A stretch of 6,090 bases of DNA from Clostridia bacterium (GCA_017549745.1 JAFYUA010000033.1:1-6090), one strand, 5' to 3'. Positions 1 to 5,851 are shown, numbered from the stretch's first letter. Notes: generated from the sequence alone by a model not told the origin. A program made the numbers and translations.

Positions 1-948
1 ACCAATCTTTTCCGTGACCAGCTCGACCGCTATGGCGAGATTGACTCCACCATAGCCATGCTCAACGAAGCTCTTGTCACTCTCCCCGACACTGTGCTCA
101 TTTTAAACGGTGATGACCCCTTGAGTGCGCGCCTCTCTGGCGGCAAAAAATGCATATACTACGGTGTAGACGAAGATTGCTCCATAGGCATGCGCGAAAC
201 CAAAGAAGGGCGTTTTTGCCCCGAGTGCTCTGCAGAGCTTTCATATAACTACTACCACTATAGTCAGCTTGGCGACTATTTCTGCCCCGAGTGCGGCTTT
301 AAGCGTCCCAAGCTCGACTATGCCGCGAAAAATGTATCTCTCGATGGCGGTCTCAGCTTTGATGTGCACACTGCCCAAAATAAAATTTCACTTTCGCTCA
401 ACTACCGCGGCTTTTATAACATCTACAATGTGCTTGCATCACTCATAGCCTTTGCAGAGTGCGGCAACACTACCGACGGCATAAATAGTGTCCTCGATGC
501 CTACAAGCCTCAGATTGCGCGCATGGAGCCTTTCACTATAGGCGGCAAGACGGTAATTCTCAACCTTGCCAAGAATACCGCGGGCTTCAATCAGGCAATT
601 TCCACCCTGCTATCGGACAGCCGCACCAAGGATGTGATGATAGCCATCAATGATGGCGCAGGTGACGGCAAAGATGTGTCGTGGCTTTGGGATGTTGACT
701 TTGAAAAGCTTGCCGATGCAAATGTGTGCAGCATCACCGCTTCGGGCATACGCAAATACGAGATGGCTCTGCGTCTCAAATATGCAGGGTTCGATGGCGT
801 CGATTCTCTCGACAACACACGCGAAACTCTCGAAAAGGTTGTGTCAGGCAGCGGCGAAGTGAGCTATATACTCGTGAACTATACCGCCATGTTTGGCGCT
901 CATGACAATCTCAAACTCATGTCAGACAAGGAGGCGGCAGACAAATGA
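1..948 (+). CDS. murT: MurT, lipid II isoglutaminyl synthase Mur-ligase subunit (5' partial)
   Basis: MurT is the ATP-using subunit of the MurT-GatD complex, which works at the cytoplasmic membrane face and converts alpha-D-glutamate of lipid II to D-isoglutamine. The open frame runs from base 1 with no start, so the gene begins upstream. The 315 visible residues lack the N-terminal part with the nucleotide-binding P-loop; family members are usually about 430-460 residues. Visible in order are NLFRDQLDRYGEID at residues 2-15, typical of MurT; NGDDP; a four-cysteine zinc-ribbon insert (CPEC at 73-76 and CPEC at 95-98, bases 217-294); NIYNVLAS near 140; AKNTAGFNQ near 190; and the C-terminal DUF1727 region. 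That region carries DGKDVSWLWDVDFE, with Asp225 (bases 673-675) in the position I expect for the Asp that completes the GatD catalytic site. An internal ATG at 58 is not the start, because the homologous sequence continues before it. The stop overlaps gatD by four bases. Confidence 0.95.
   Translation, partial: TNLFRDQLDRYGEIDSTIAMLNEALVTLPDTVLILNGDDPLSARLSGGKKCIYYGVDEDCSIGMRETKEGRFCPECSAELSYNYYHYSQLGDYFCPECGFKRPKLDYAAKNVSLDGGLSFDVHTAQNKISLSLNYRGFYNIYNVLASLIAFAECGNTTDGINSVLDAYKPQIARMEPFTIGGKTVILNLAKNTAGFNQAISTLLSDSRTKDVMIAINDGAGDGKDVSWLWDVDFEKLADANVCSITASGIRKYEMALRLKYAGFDGVDSLDNTRETLEKVVSGSGEVSYILVNYTAMFGAHDNLKLMSDKEAADK
928..934 (+). promoter_or_regulatory. Ribosome binding site of gatD
   Basis: AAGGAGG lies within the last codons of murT, 10 bases before the gatD ATG. 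It fixes the gatD start at 945, within the ATGA overlap, and suggests coupled translation that keeps the two subunits of one enzyme at equal levels. Confidence 0.8.
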
Positions 949-1658
949 AGATAAATATAGTCCATCTCTATCCTGACCTTCTCAACCTCTATGGTGACAA
1001 CGGCAACATAACTGCCTTTGCCTACCGATTGCGCAAACGAGGCATCGAAGCTGATATCACTCAGGTTCAGTGTGGCGATAGGTTAGATGTCTCATCTGCC
1101 GACATCGTGTTCATCGGTGGCGGCTCTGAGCGCGAGCTTCTCACCGTGGCAGATTCTTTGCGACCGAGTGCTGGTGAGCTCAAAGCTTATGCTGCCGACG
1201 GCGGAGTGCTGCTTGCAGTGTGCGGAGGCTATCAGCTCCTTGGCAGCCACTATGTCAGCGGCGGCAATAAAATAGGCGGTCTTGGCATTCTTGACATCTG
1301 TGCCGACGAAGCCCCCGAGCGCTTCATCGGCAACATAGTGTGTGAGTGTGAGACAATAGGCACTACACTCACAGGCTTTGAAAACCACTCGGGCAAAATG
1401 AACATAGGCTCGCTCACTCCGCTTGCCAAAGTCATATCGGGCAGCGGCAATGACGGCACCTCGGGCTATGAGGGCGTCATACATCAAAATGTCATTGGCA
1501 CCTGGCTTCACGGGCCGCTATTACCCAAAAATCCAGAGCTGACCGACTATATCCTCGCTAAAGCCATAGAACGCAAATACGGCAAAAGCGAGCTTGCTCC
1601 CCTCGACGACACCGCCGAGATGCTCGCCCATGATTATGCAGTGAAGATGTTTTCATAA
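945..1658 (+). CDS. gatD: GatD, lipid II isoglutaminyl synthase glutaminase subunit
   Basis: GatD releases ammonia from glutamine and passes it to MurT to amidate the D-Glu carboxylate of lipid II. The 237-residue length is normal for the family. It is a class I, CobB/CobQ-like glutamine amidotransferase. Visible features are the N-terminal LYPDLLNLYGDNGN at 8-21, the nucleophile elbow LLAVCGGYQLLG with Cys93, GFENHSG at 144-150, and the C-terminal GTWLHGPLLPKNP with His189. Cys93 and His189 match the catalytic pair described for Staphylococcus aureus GatD (Cys94/His189). The third triad member is thought to come from MurT rather than GatD. The start ATG overlaps the murT stop and has an AAGGAGG upstream. 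The gene ends at a TAA whose last base is the first base of a terminator hairpin. Cobyric acid synthase is ruled out by the short length and the murT partner. Confidence 0.96.
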   Translation: MKINIVHLYPDLLNLYGDNGNITAFAYRLRKRGIEADITQVQCGDRLDVSSADIVFIGGGSERELLTVADSLRPSAGELKAYAADGGVLLAVCGGYQLLGSHYVSGGNKIGGLGILDICADEAPERFIGNIVCECETIGTTLTGFENHSGKMNIGSLTPLAKVISGSGNDGTSGYEGVIHQNVIGTWLHGPLLPKNPELTDYILAKAIERKYGKSELAPLDDTAEMLAHDYAVKMFS

Positions 1659-1697
1659 CAAAAAGCTGTTTCCATCAAAATGGAAACAGCTTTTTGT
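1658..1697. terminator. Bidirectional intrinsic terminator between convergent gatD and permease gene
   Basis: A perfect 18-bp inverted repeat: arm 1658-1675 (core AAAAAGCTGTTTCCAT), four-base loop CAAA at 1676-1679, arm 1680-1697. The A-run at the left foot and T-run (1691-1695) at the right foot give a U-tract in both transcription directions. It serves gatD on the + strand and the permease gene (stop at 1702-1704) on the - strand. The hairpin includes the last base of the gatD stop codon, so no spacer DNA is left. Confidence 0.93.
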
Positions 1698-1701
1698 CGT
1701 A

Positions 1702-3384
1702 TTAATTGTAGTAACCGTTTTCTTTTATCCAGTTCAGCGTGTTGGTATATTTGTCGGTGAGTTCAATATACATGCCGTTAATCACCGCATTGCCATCTGA
1801 ATCTTTTTTGCCCTTCATTTCATATTCTATCTGCACGCCTCTGTTTGTGTGAGCAATCATGGGGTACACATTCAGCTCTTCAAAGCTCATAGAGAGCACA
1901 TCTGCCCTGAGCGCCTGCATAAGCTCTTTTTCGTTTTTCACACTCTCGTTTCCGTTCAGCAATACTCTTACGATGAGGTCATCGTCCACAAACACATCTT
2001 CGCACTTCATTTTATATTCGTCATTTTCATATATCTTGTTCATAAACTCTGTGCATTGGTCATATGTGGTGGGATAAACGCGCTTTATCACATCGCCGTT
2101 TTTGAGCTTGTAGCTTATATGCAGCCTTGTATCATATAAGCGCTTACGAGTGAGAGGGATATCCTCTGTAATCTTTTCGTGAGCGCTAAGAATTTGCTCA
2201 ATGAGCTCGGCATCATCTGTATATGGCATCTCGTCGCGGTAGTAATAGTTATAGATAGACGCCTGGGCAATGTCCTCTTTGGCGGGAATTCTTGTTTCAT
2301 AGCCGAAAAATGATGTGAAAGCAAACAATCCAACAAGAGCTGCAAAAAGAAGAGCAAAGCATATATATCCCTTGTATGAGCCAAGCACTGCAAAGCTCTT
2401 TTTGATGAGCATTTCCGAGCCAAAGTATGCAATGGCACAAATTATAACAAGTGTTACAAAAATCGCAGTCAGGTTAGAGCCGAGGTTTTCTGCAAAGAGA
2501 GCAAAGGCAAACACAGTGGCGAGAAATGTTATCATATATTTGAGCACACTGCCCAGCACCGCAAAGCCTGCCACATCTGATGCAGTCTCTGAGCGTCTGT
2601 GCTTGTAGATGAAATAGGAGAGCACATATATTGCCAGGGGAATGACAGAATATTCGGCAATTCTCAGCCATGATATTTCTTCGCTCAAGTTGTTATATGC
2701 CATGCTCATTGTGAGCGTTGCAAAGTTATTTTCGGCTATTGCGTCAATCACCGCGTTTGTCACATCAATGCCATGCACAAACACCTCAGCCATCAGGCTG
2801 AGCGCCGCCGCTGTCACAAAGAGGAATGCATGCACCAATATGTTTATCACAATCACCGCAAAACTGTTGCCTGTGAGTACTGCTGAAAACACCGCGCATG
2901 AATACATCATGAATATGCCTGCTAAGTTATACCACATCCATGTAACGCAATCGGCAGGAGTATATAGCAGACCATATCCGCACACTGATATCAGCATAAG
3001 CGCAAGCGCATTGAGCACAATGGGCACCGCCATGAGAGTGAAGCCGCCAAGCAGTGATGATATGTAGTTGGTTTTGCGGCACACGGGCAGTGAATGAGTA
3101 AACACCACCTGCTTTTTGGAATGGATAAACCGAAACACCAAAAGCGCAGTAATTGTGGGCACCACTATCGCCAGCACAAGAGGGAAGCCCAGAAATGATG
3201 ATCTGAGAATTAGCGGATTTTCGCGGTAATACACAAGGTCCGATGCGTGATAATATCCGCCCGATAGTATGCTCAGCCCCGTTGACATAAATAGAATGGT
3301 GAAATAGAGCAGTGCTCCCCAAGAATATCTCTTGAGCACCGATTTGTATATGCCCATGTTAAAAAATGATGTTTTTGAAGTCAT
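1702..3384 (-). CDS. ABC-2 type permease with C-terminal extracytoplasmic domain
   Basis: This is the membrane subunit of an ABC transporter; the substrate is unknown. It has 560 residues. Hydrophobic segments lie near 22-42, 65-87, 112-138, 151-171, 174-198, 242-260, 278-298, 303-322 and 338-360, about nine in all. The loop with HSKKQVVFTHSLPVCRKTN (88-106) resembles the cytoplasmic 'HSLP-R' loop of YtrC/YtrD-like and related ABC-2 permeases, and its positive charge and KHRRS at 261-265 fit an inside location. With N-in topology the last ~200 residues (361-560), polar and rich in charged residues, lie outside the membrane. This tail may match what is annotated as DUF6449 in Bacillota permeases, but I could not check. 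The start at 3384 has an AGGAGG; the alternative Met10 has none. The start lies inside the ATPase gene (26-base overlap), so the two are co-translated partners. Export or envelope-stress protection is inferred. Confidence 0.85.
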   Translation of the reverse strand: MTSKTSFFNMGIYKSVLKRYSWGALLYFTILFMSTGLSILSGGYYHASDLVYYRENPLILRSSFLGFPLVLAIVVPTITALLVFRFIHSKKQVVFTHSLPVCRKTNYISSLLGGFTLMAVPIVLNALALMLISVCGYGLLYTPADCVTWMWYNLAGIFMMYSCAVFSAVLTGNSFAVIVINILVHAFLFVTAAALSLMAEVFVHGIDVTNAVIDAIAENNFATLTMSMAYNNLSEEISWLRIAEYSVIPLAIYVLSYFIYKHRRSETASDVAGFAVLGSVLKYMITFLATVFAFALFAENLGSNLTAIFVTLVIICAIAYFGSEMLIKKSFAVLGSYKGYICFALLFAALVGLFAFTSFFGYETRIPAKEDIAQASIYNYYYRDEMPYTDDAELIEQILSAHEKITEDIPLTRKRLYDTRLHISYKLKNGDVIKRVYPTTYDQCTEFMNKIYENDEYKMKCEDVFVDDDLIVRVLLNGNESVKNEKELMQALRADVLSMSFEELNVYPMIAHTNRGVQIEYEMKGKKDSDGNAVINGMYIELTDKYTNTLNWIKENGYYN

Positions 3385-4258
3385 ATCCCAAACCTCCTAA
3401 CTCATATATAAACACCTCTTCCAAAGTGAGGCTTATTCTTTCGAGCAAAATAGGGGAGAGTGAGGCAAGTGTCTCATGCACACAATCTGCATCGCCCTTT
3501 ACAATCAGGCTGTACACCGAGCCTGTTTTGGAAATGCTGAGCACTCCGTTTAAGGCATTTAGCTCCTGCTCAACATCAGCTTCAAATGATGCCTGATATT
3601 TGCACACGCTGCCCCTGAGGTCATCGAGGGGCTTTTCGGCAATCAGAGCGCCTTTATGTATTATACCCACCCAATCGCAGATGTCCTCAAGCTCTCTTAG
3701 GTTGTGTGACGACACAAGCACCGTAAGCTCTCTGTCGGCAACATCGGCAATAACGAGGTTTAGCACCTGCTTTCTCATCACAGGGTCAAGACCGTCGAGT
3801 GGTTCATCCAAAATGAGCACCTCAGGCATTGCCGAGAGCGAAAGCCAGAAAGCCACCTGCTTTTTTTGACCCTTCGACATTTTGCGAATCTGCTTTTTCT
3901 CGTCAATGTCAAACACTTCTTTTAGTTTTTCGTATCTTTCGGTGTCAAAACGCTCATAAATATCTTTGTAAAAAGCCGCCATTTGCTTTACTGAGTATCC
4001 TGCAAAATAAAACCAGTCATCGGCAATCGAGAGCACCGTCTGCTTTATCTTTTCGTTTTCATACACGCTCTCGCCGCCCACGGTAACAGTGCCGCACTCA
4101 GGGCGGGTCACTCCGTTTATATGGTTGATGATTGTAGTTTTTCCTGCACCATTCGGGCCAATGAGACCATATATAGTACCTTTTCTCACATGCATCGACA
4201 ATGAAGATAGCGCCTCAAAGCCGTCGAAATGCTTTGTCACATTGCATACCTTAATCAC
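3359..4258 (-). CDS. ABC transporter ATP-binding protein (YtrB-like)
   Basis: This is the nucleotide-binding subunit that powers the adjacent permease. It has 299 residues, usual for a single ATPase domain plus a C-terminal extension. Visible are Walker A GPNGAGKT at 34-41, a variant signature KMSKGQKKQ at 126-134, Walker B with D-loop VLILDEPLDGLDP at 147-159, and the switch His185 in VSSHNL. The Q-loop region reads SIADDWFYF (77-85) with Asp where most ABC ATPases have Gln. The variant signature and this loop are, as far as I recall, common in the YtrB/YxlF-like exporter group. Residues 220-299 form an accessory domain. The start is GTG at 4258-4256, overlapping the regulator stop as GTGA, with AAAGGAGGAA seven bases upstream; there is no competing start nearby. 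The substrate cannot be told from sequence. Confidence 0.93.
   Translation of the reverse strand: MIKVCNVTKHFDGFEALSSLSMHVRKGTIYGLIGPNGAGKTTIINHINGVTRPECGTVTVGGESVYENEKIKQTVLSIADDWFYFAGYSVKQMAAFYKDIYERFDTERYEKLKEVFDIDEKKQIRKMSKGQKKQVAFWLSLSAMPEVLILDEPLDGLDPVMRKQVLNLVIADVADRELTVLVSSHNLRELEDICDWVGIIHKGALIAEKPLDDLRGSVCKYQASFEADVEQELNALNGVLSISKTGSVYSLIVKGDADCVHETLASLSPILLERISLTLEEVFIYELGGLGYDFKNIIF
3392..3398 (-). promoter_or_regulatory. Ribosome binding site of the permease gene
   Basis: On the minus strand AGGAGGT precedes the ATG at 3384-3382 by about 7 bases. It decides the start over the second in-frame ATG (3357-3355), which sits just after the ATPase stop and has only A/T-rich DNA upstream. 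Confidence 0.8.
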
Positions 4259-4617
4259 GCTTGTTCCTCCTTTATTATTTTTTCTATATTTTCCATGCTT
4301 TCTCCAAGATACAAAAGCTCTCTTGCTGCCGAGCGCAAAGTGTCATAGAGCTCGGCGATTTTCTTTTCGTCGCGTGCATCAGCCACAGGTGCCACAAAGT
4401 TGCCTTTCCCTTTTATACTATAGATAAACCCTTTGGCTTCGAGCTCTTTGTATGCTTTTTGCACAGTGTTTGGATTCACTGTAAGATTAATGGAAAGCTC
4501 TCTCACCGATGGTAGCTGCTCATGTGCCTTCATAACCTTGCCAATGATAAGCTCTTTTATGCCGTCTTCAATTTGCTCATGCAGACTTCGAGAGTCTTTG
4601 TAGTCAAGCCGTATCAT
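4255..4617 (-). CDS. GntR-family transcriptional regulator, YtrA subfamily
   Basis: This is a DNA-binding repressor expected to control its own operon. At 120 residues it has the short form typical of the YtrA subfamily: a winged helix-turn-helix and a small helical tail, with no large ligand-binding domain. The helix-turn-helix spans roughly 10-76, with LPSVRELSINLTVNPNTVQK at 35-54 and AYKELEAKGF following, then the wing KGKGNFV at 69-75. Residues 84-117 look like two helices for dimerisation. The start ATG at 4617 has GAGGTGA about 5 bases upstream. It is first in an operon with the ABC ATPase (4-base overlap) and permease, the usual YtrA arrangement. A strong promoter and a palindromic candidate operator lie just upstream. 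In Bacillus subtilis the related YtrA is relieved by cell-wall antibiotics; the inducer here is unknown. Confidence 0.94.
   Translation of the reverse strand: MIRLDYKDSRSLHEQIEDGIKELIIGKVMKAHEQLPSVRELSINLTVNPNTVQKAYKELEAKGFIYSIKGKGNFVAPVADARDEKKIAELYDTLRSAARELLYLGESMENIEKIIKEEQA
4264..4273 (-). promoter_or_regulatory. Ribosome binding site for the GTG start of the ABC ATPase gene
   Basis: On the minus strand AAAGGAGGAA lies inside the last codons of the GntR gene, with AGGAGG at 4271-4266 and a 7-base gap to the GTG at 4258. This near-ideal site supports the GTG start and a coupled GTGA stop-start junction. Confidence 0.8.
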
Positions 4618-4634
4618 ATATTCACCTCTCTGAC

Positions 4635-4661
4635 AACTGTATTATGCGTGTTAATACAGTT
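4635..4661. promoter_or_regulatory. Palindromic operator, candidate binding site of the YtrA-type regulator
   Basis: A perfect inverted repeat AACTGTATTA (4635-4644), 7-base spacer TGCGTGT, TAATACAGTT (4652-4661). Its core ACTGTA-N13-TACAGT has the same spacing as the AGTGTA-N13-TACACT site I recall for B. subtilis YtrA. It starts right beside the minus-strand -10 box and covers the expected transcription start, so a bound dimer would block the regulator-ABC operon. Binding by the adjacent regulator is inferred from position and family. Confidence 0.82.
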
Positions 4662-4690
4662 AATATACAACACTTTCATCTTTTTGTCAA
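4662..4690 (-). promoter_or_regulatory. Promoter of the GntR-ABC operon
   Basis: On the minus strand, -35 TTGACA (4690-4685), a 17-base spacer and -10 TATATT (4667-4662) form a near-consensus housekeeping promoter. Transcription should start near 4655, inside the palindrome at 4635-4661, leaving an untranslated leader of roughly 38 bases before the GntR start. Strong basal elements under an overlapping operator fit a repressed, inducible operon. Confidence 0.85.
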
Positions 4691-4711
4691 TACTTTTTTG
4701 AAATTTTGCAC

Positions 4712-4762
4712 AAAAAATAAATAGCAAAAAGTGTTGACATACCAATCCAATTGTGTTATAAT
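4712..4762 (+). promoter_or_regulatory. Strong promoter of rplU-prp-rpmA with UP-like A-rich upstream DNA
   Basis: TTGACA (4734-4739), a 17-base spacer and TATAAT (4757-4762) match the housekeeping consensus at every position. TGT directly before the -10 (4754-4756) adds an extended -10 element. Two A-runs at 4712-4717 and 4726-4730 lie where the RNA polymerase alpha subunit would contact an UP element. The predicted start is near 4769. Such strength suits ribosomal protein genes. Confidence 0.92.
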
Positions 4763-4768
4763 TTTACG

Positions 4769-4853
4769 GTAACCGCGCAAAGATGGTCGCAAACTTGACT
4801 TTTTTAGTCAATACCTGACTTTGGCGAGATTGGATGAGGGAGGTGCTCAACTT
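4769..4853 (+). ncRNA. Structured 5' leader of rplU, candidate L21-type ribosomal leader
   Basis: About 85 bases separate the predicted transcription start from the rplU ATG. Within them TTGACT (4795-4800) pairs with AGTCAA (4806-4811) around a five-T loop, enclosed by TCGC (4787-4790) with GCGA (4824-4827). The segment AGTCA (4806-4810) can instead pair with TGACT (4816-4820), so the two hairpins exclude each other. An L21 leader family is known upstream of rplU in Bacillota; membership here is inferred from position and the presence of structure, since no covariance model could be run. Confidence 0.5.
4838..4845 (+). promoter_or_regulatory. Ribosome binding site of rplU
   Basis: GGGAGGTG lies 8 bases before the ATG at 4854. 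It supports that start over an in-frame TTG at 4821, which would add 11 residues not found in L21 proteins and would place the binding site inside the coding region. Confidence 0.85.
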
Positions 4854-5162
4854 ATGTACGCTATTATCGTTACAGGCGGCAAGCAGTACAAAGTTTCTGA
4901 AGGTGATGTAGTTTTCATCGAGAAGCTTGACGCTCAGGAAGGCGATACCGTTAAATTTGACCAGGTTCTTGCAATCGGCGGCGAAAACACCGTTATCGGT
5001 ACACCCGTTGTTGAAGGTGCAAGCGTTGAAGCAAAAGTAGTTGCTCAGGGCAAAGCCAAAAAGGTTATCGTGTTCAAGTATAAGCCCAAAAAAGGCGAAA
5101 AGACAAAACAGGGTCACAGACAGCCCTACACAAAAGTTCAGATTGAAAAAATCAACGCATAA
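4854..5162 (+). CDS. rplU: Large ribosomal subunit protein bL21
   Basis: L21 binds 23S rRNA in the 50S subunit. The 102-residue length is standard. It opens with the family start MYAIIVTGGKQYKV, followed by EGDTVKFDQVLAIGG near 39-53, and ends in the conserved basic segment KKGEKTKQGHRQPYTKVQI (80-98). The gene is first in an rplU-prp-rpmA operon that is widespread in Bacillota, behind a consensus promoter and a structured leader. Valine is mostly GTT and lysine mostly AAA, a bias different from the C/G-ending codons of murT and consistent with high expression. The next gene begins two bases after the stop. Confidence 0.98.
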   Translation: MYAIIVTGGKQYKVSEGDVVFIEKLDAQEGDTVKFDQVLAIGGENTVIGTPVVEGASVEAKVVAQGKAKKVIVFKYKPKKGEKTKQGHRQPYTKVQIEKINA

Positions 5163-5164
5163 TC

Positions 5165-5491
5165 ATGATTAAGGTTGATATTTTCAGAAAAAACGGCAAT
5201 ATCACAAAATTCGAAATGGACGGTCATGCCGAATATAGCGATGGTGATGATATTGTTTGTGCATCCGCTTCGTCTGTTGCTTTTGCTTGCTTAAACGGCA
5301 TCGAAAAAGTAATAAACGCACAGTTTGGATACGAAACGGGAGACGGACATCTTTTGTTTGTTCTTCCGGATGACTTAGATAAACCAATGCAGGACAAGGT
5401 GAACATTCTCACCGAGACATTTTTTCTCTACATAAGAGAGCTTGAGTCTCAATATCCTGCACATGTAAGTGTTACCGAATTGGAGGTGTAG
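5165..5491 (+). CDS. prp: Ribosomal-processing cysteine protease Prp (YsxB family)
   Basis: Prp removes the N-terminal extension of ribosomal protein L27, an essential step shown in Staphylococcus aureus. The 108-residue length fits the family. The catalytic region GHAEYSDGDDIVCAS holds His21 and Cys32, corresponding to the His22/Cys34 pair reported for S. aureus Prp. It lies between rplU and rpmA, its usual place, and the downstream rpmA encodes the extended substrate. The start at 5165 is two bases after the rplU stop and has no clear Shine-Dalgarno sequence, so translation probably depends on ribosomes finishing rplU. That would keep the protease well below L21 and L27 in amount. Confidence 0.95.
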   Translation: MIKVDIFRKNGNITKFEMDGHAEYSDGDDIVCASASSVAFACLNGIEKVINAQFGYETGDGHLLFVLPDDLDKPMQDKVNILTETFFLYIRELESQYPAHVSVTELEV

Positions 5492-5494
5492 TAA

Positions 5495-5779
5495 ATGTTT
5501 GCATTAAACATTCAGTTGTTTGCGCATAAAAAAGGTATGGGTAGTACCAAAAACGGCCGTGACAGTGAGTCCAAAAGACTTGGTGTTAAAAAAGGCGACG
5601 GTCAGTATGTTCTCTCCGGCAACATCCTTGTGAGACAGAGAGGTACCAAAATCCATCCCGGTATCAATGTTAAAAAAGGCAGCGACGACACTCTCTTTGC
5701 CGTAGTTAACGGAAAAGTTAAATTCGAAAGAGTCGGCAAAGACAAAAAGCAGGTTAGTGTTTACGAGATTGCTGAATAA
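5495..5779 (+). CDS. rpmA: Large ribosomal subunit protein bL27 with cleavable N-terminal extension
   Basis: L27 lies near the peptidyl transferase centre, where its N-terminus reaches toward the tRNA ends. The 94-residue product starts MFALNIQLFAHKKG. The first nine residues are the Bacillota-type extension, and cleavage is expected between Phe9 and Ala10. The mature protein would then begin AHKKGMGSTKNGRD, matching the normal L27 start. The core RLGVKKGDGQYVLSGNILVR and QRGTKIHPG are typical of the family. GGAGGTG (5482-5488) overlaps the end of prp and gives the gene its own strong ribosome binding site. It is last in the operon, with an intrinsic terminator after it. At the cleavage site Leu8 replaces the Phe of the common QFF-A motif. 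Confidence 0.98.
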   Translation: MFALNIQLFAHKKGMGSTKNGRDSESKRLGVKKGDGQYVLSGNILVRQRGTKIHPGINVKKGSDDTLFAVVNGKVKFERVGKDKKQVSVYEIAE

Positions 5780-5793
5780 CATTAATTGAAAAC

Positions 5794-5832
5794 AAAATCT
5801 CAGGTGCCTTTAGCGCTTGAGATTTTCTTTTT
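5794..5832 (+). terminator. Intrinsic terminator after rpmA
   Basis: The arms 5794-5807 and 5813-5826 form a 14-bp stem, outer nine pairs AAAATCTCA/TGAGATTTT and two G-U pairs inside, closed by the loop CTTTA. Bases 5828-5832 are TTTTT. It ends the rplU-prp-rpmA transcript about 20 bases before obg, though read-through into obg may occur since no clear separate obg promoter is visible. Confidence 0.88.
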
Positions 5833-5851
5833 CTGAAAGTGAGGTATTTTC

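Noticed and set aside
217..294. The four-cysteine insert in MurT, considered as a possible fusion or foreign insertion.
   Set aside because: A Cys4 zinc-ribbon at this place is a known feature of MurT proteins, so it is normal for the family.
1092..1511. A 139-codon minus-strand frame inside gatD.
   Set aside because: The + strand frame encodes a full-length GatD with its catalytic residues; the antisense frame has no family features.
4783..4818. An 11-codon reading frame (MVANLTFLVNT) within the rplU leader, overlapping the hairpins, considered as a leader peptide.
   Set aside because: There is no ribosome binding site before it, only about 14 bases follow the predicted transcription start, and it shows no run of a single amino acid type expected of an attenuator peptide.
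4821..4853. A TTG-initiated extension that would make rplU 113 codons long.
   Set aside because: The ATG at 4854 has a well-spaced GGGAGGTG and gives the standard L21 N-terminus; the extension would bury that site in coding sequence.
4764..5117. A 117-codon frame on the minus strand opposite the rplU leader and gene.
   Set aside because: It lies antisense to clear L21 coding sequence, crosses the promoter start region and shows no recognisable protein family; it is a by-product of rplU codon use.
5504..5782. A 92-codon minus-strand frame opposite rpmA.
   Set aside because: It mirrors the L27 gene almost exactly, has no ribosome binding site or recognisable domain, and arises from the codon bias of rpmA.
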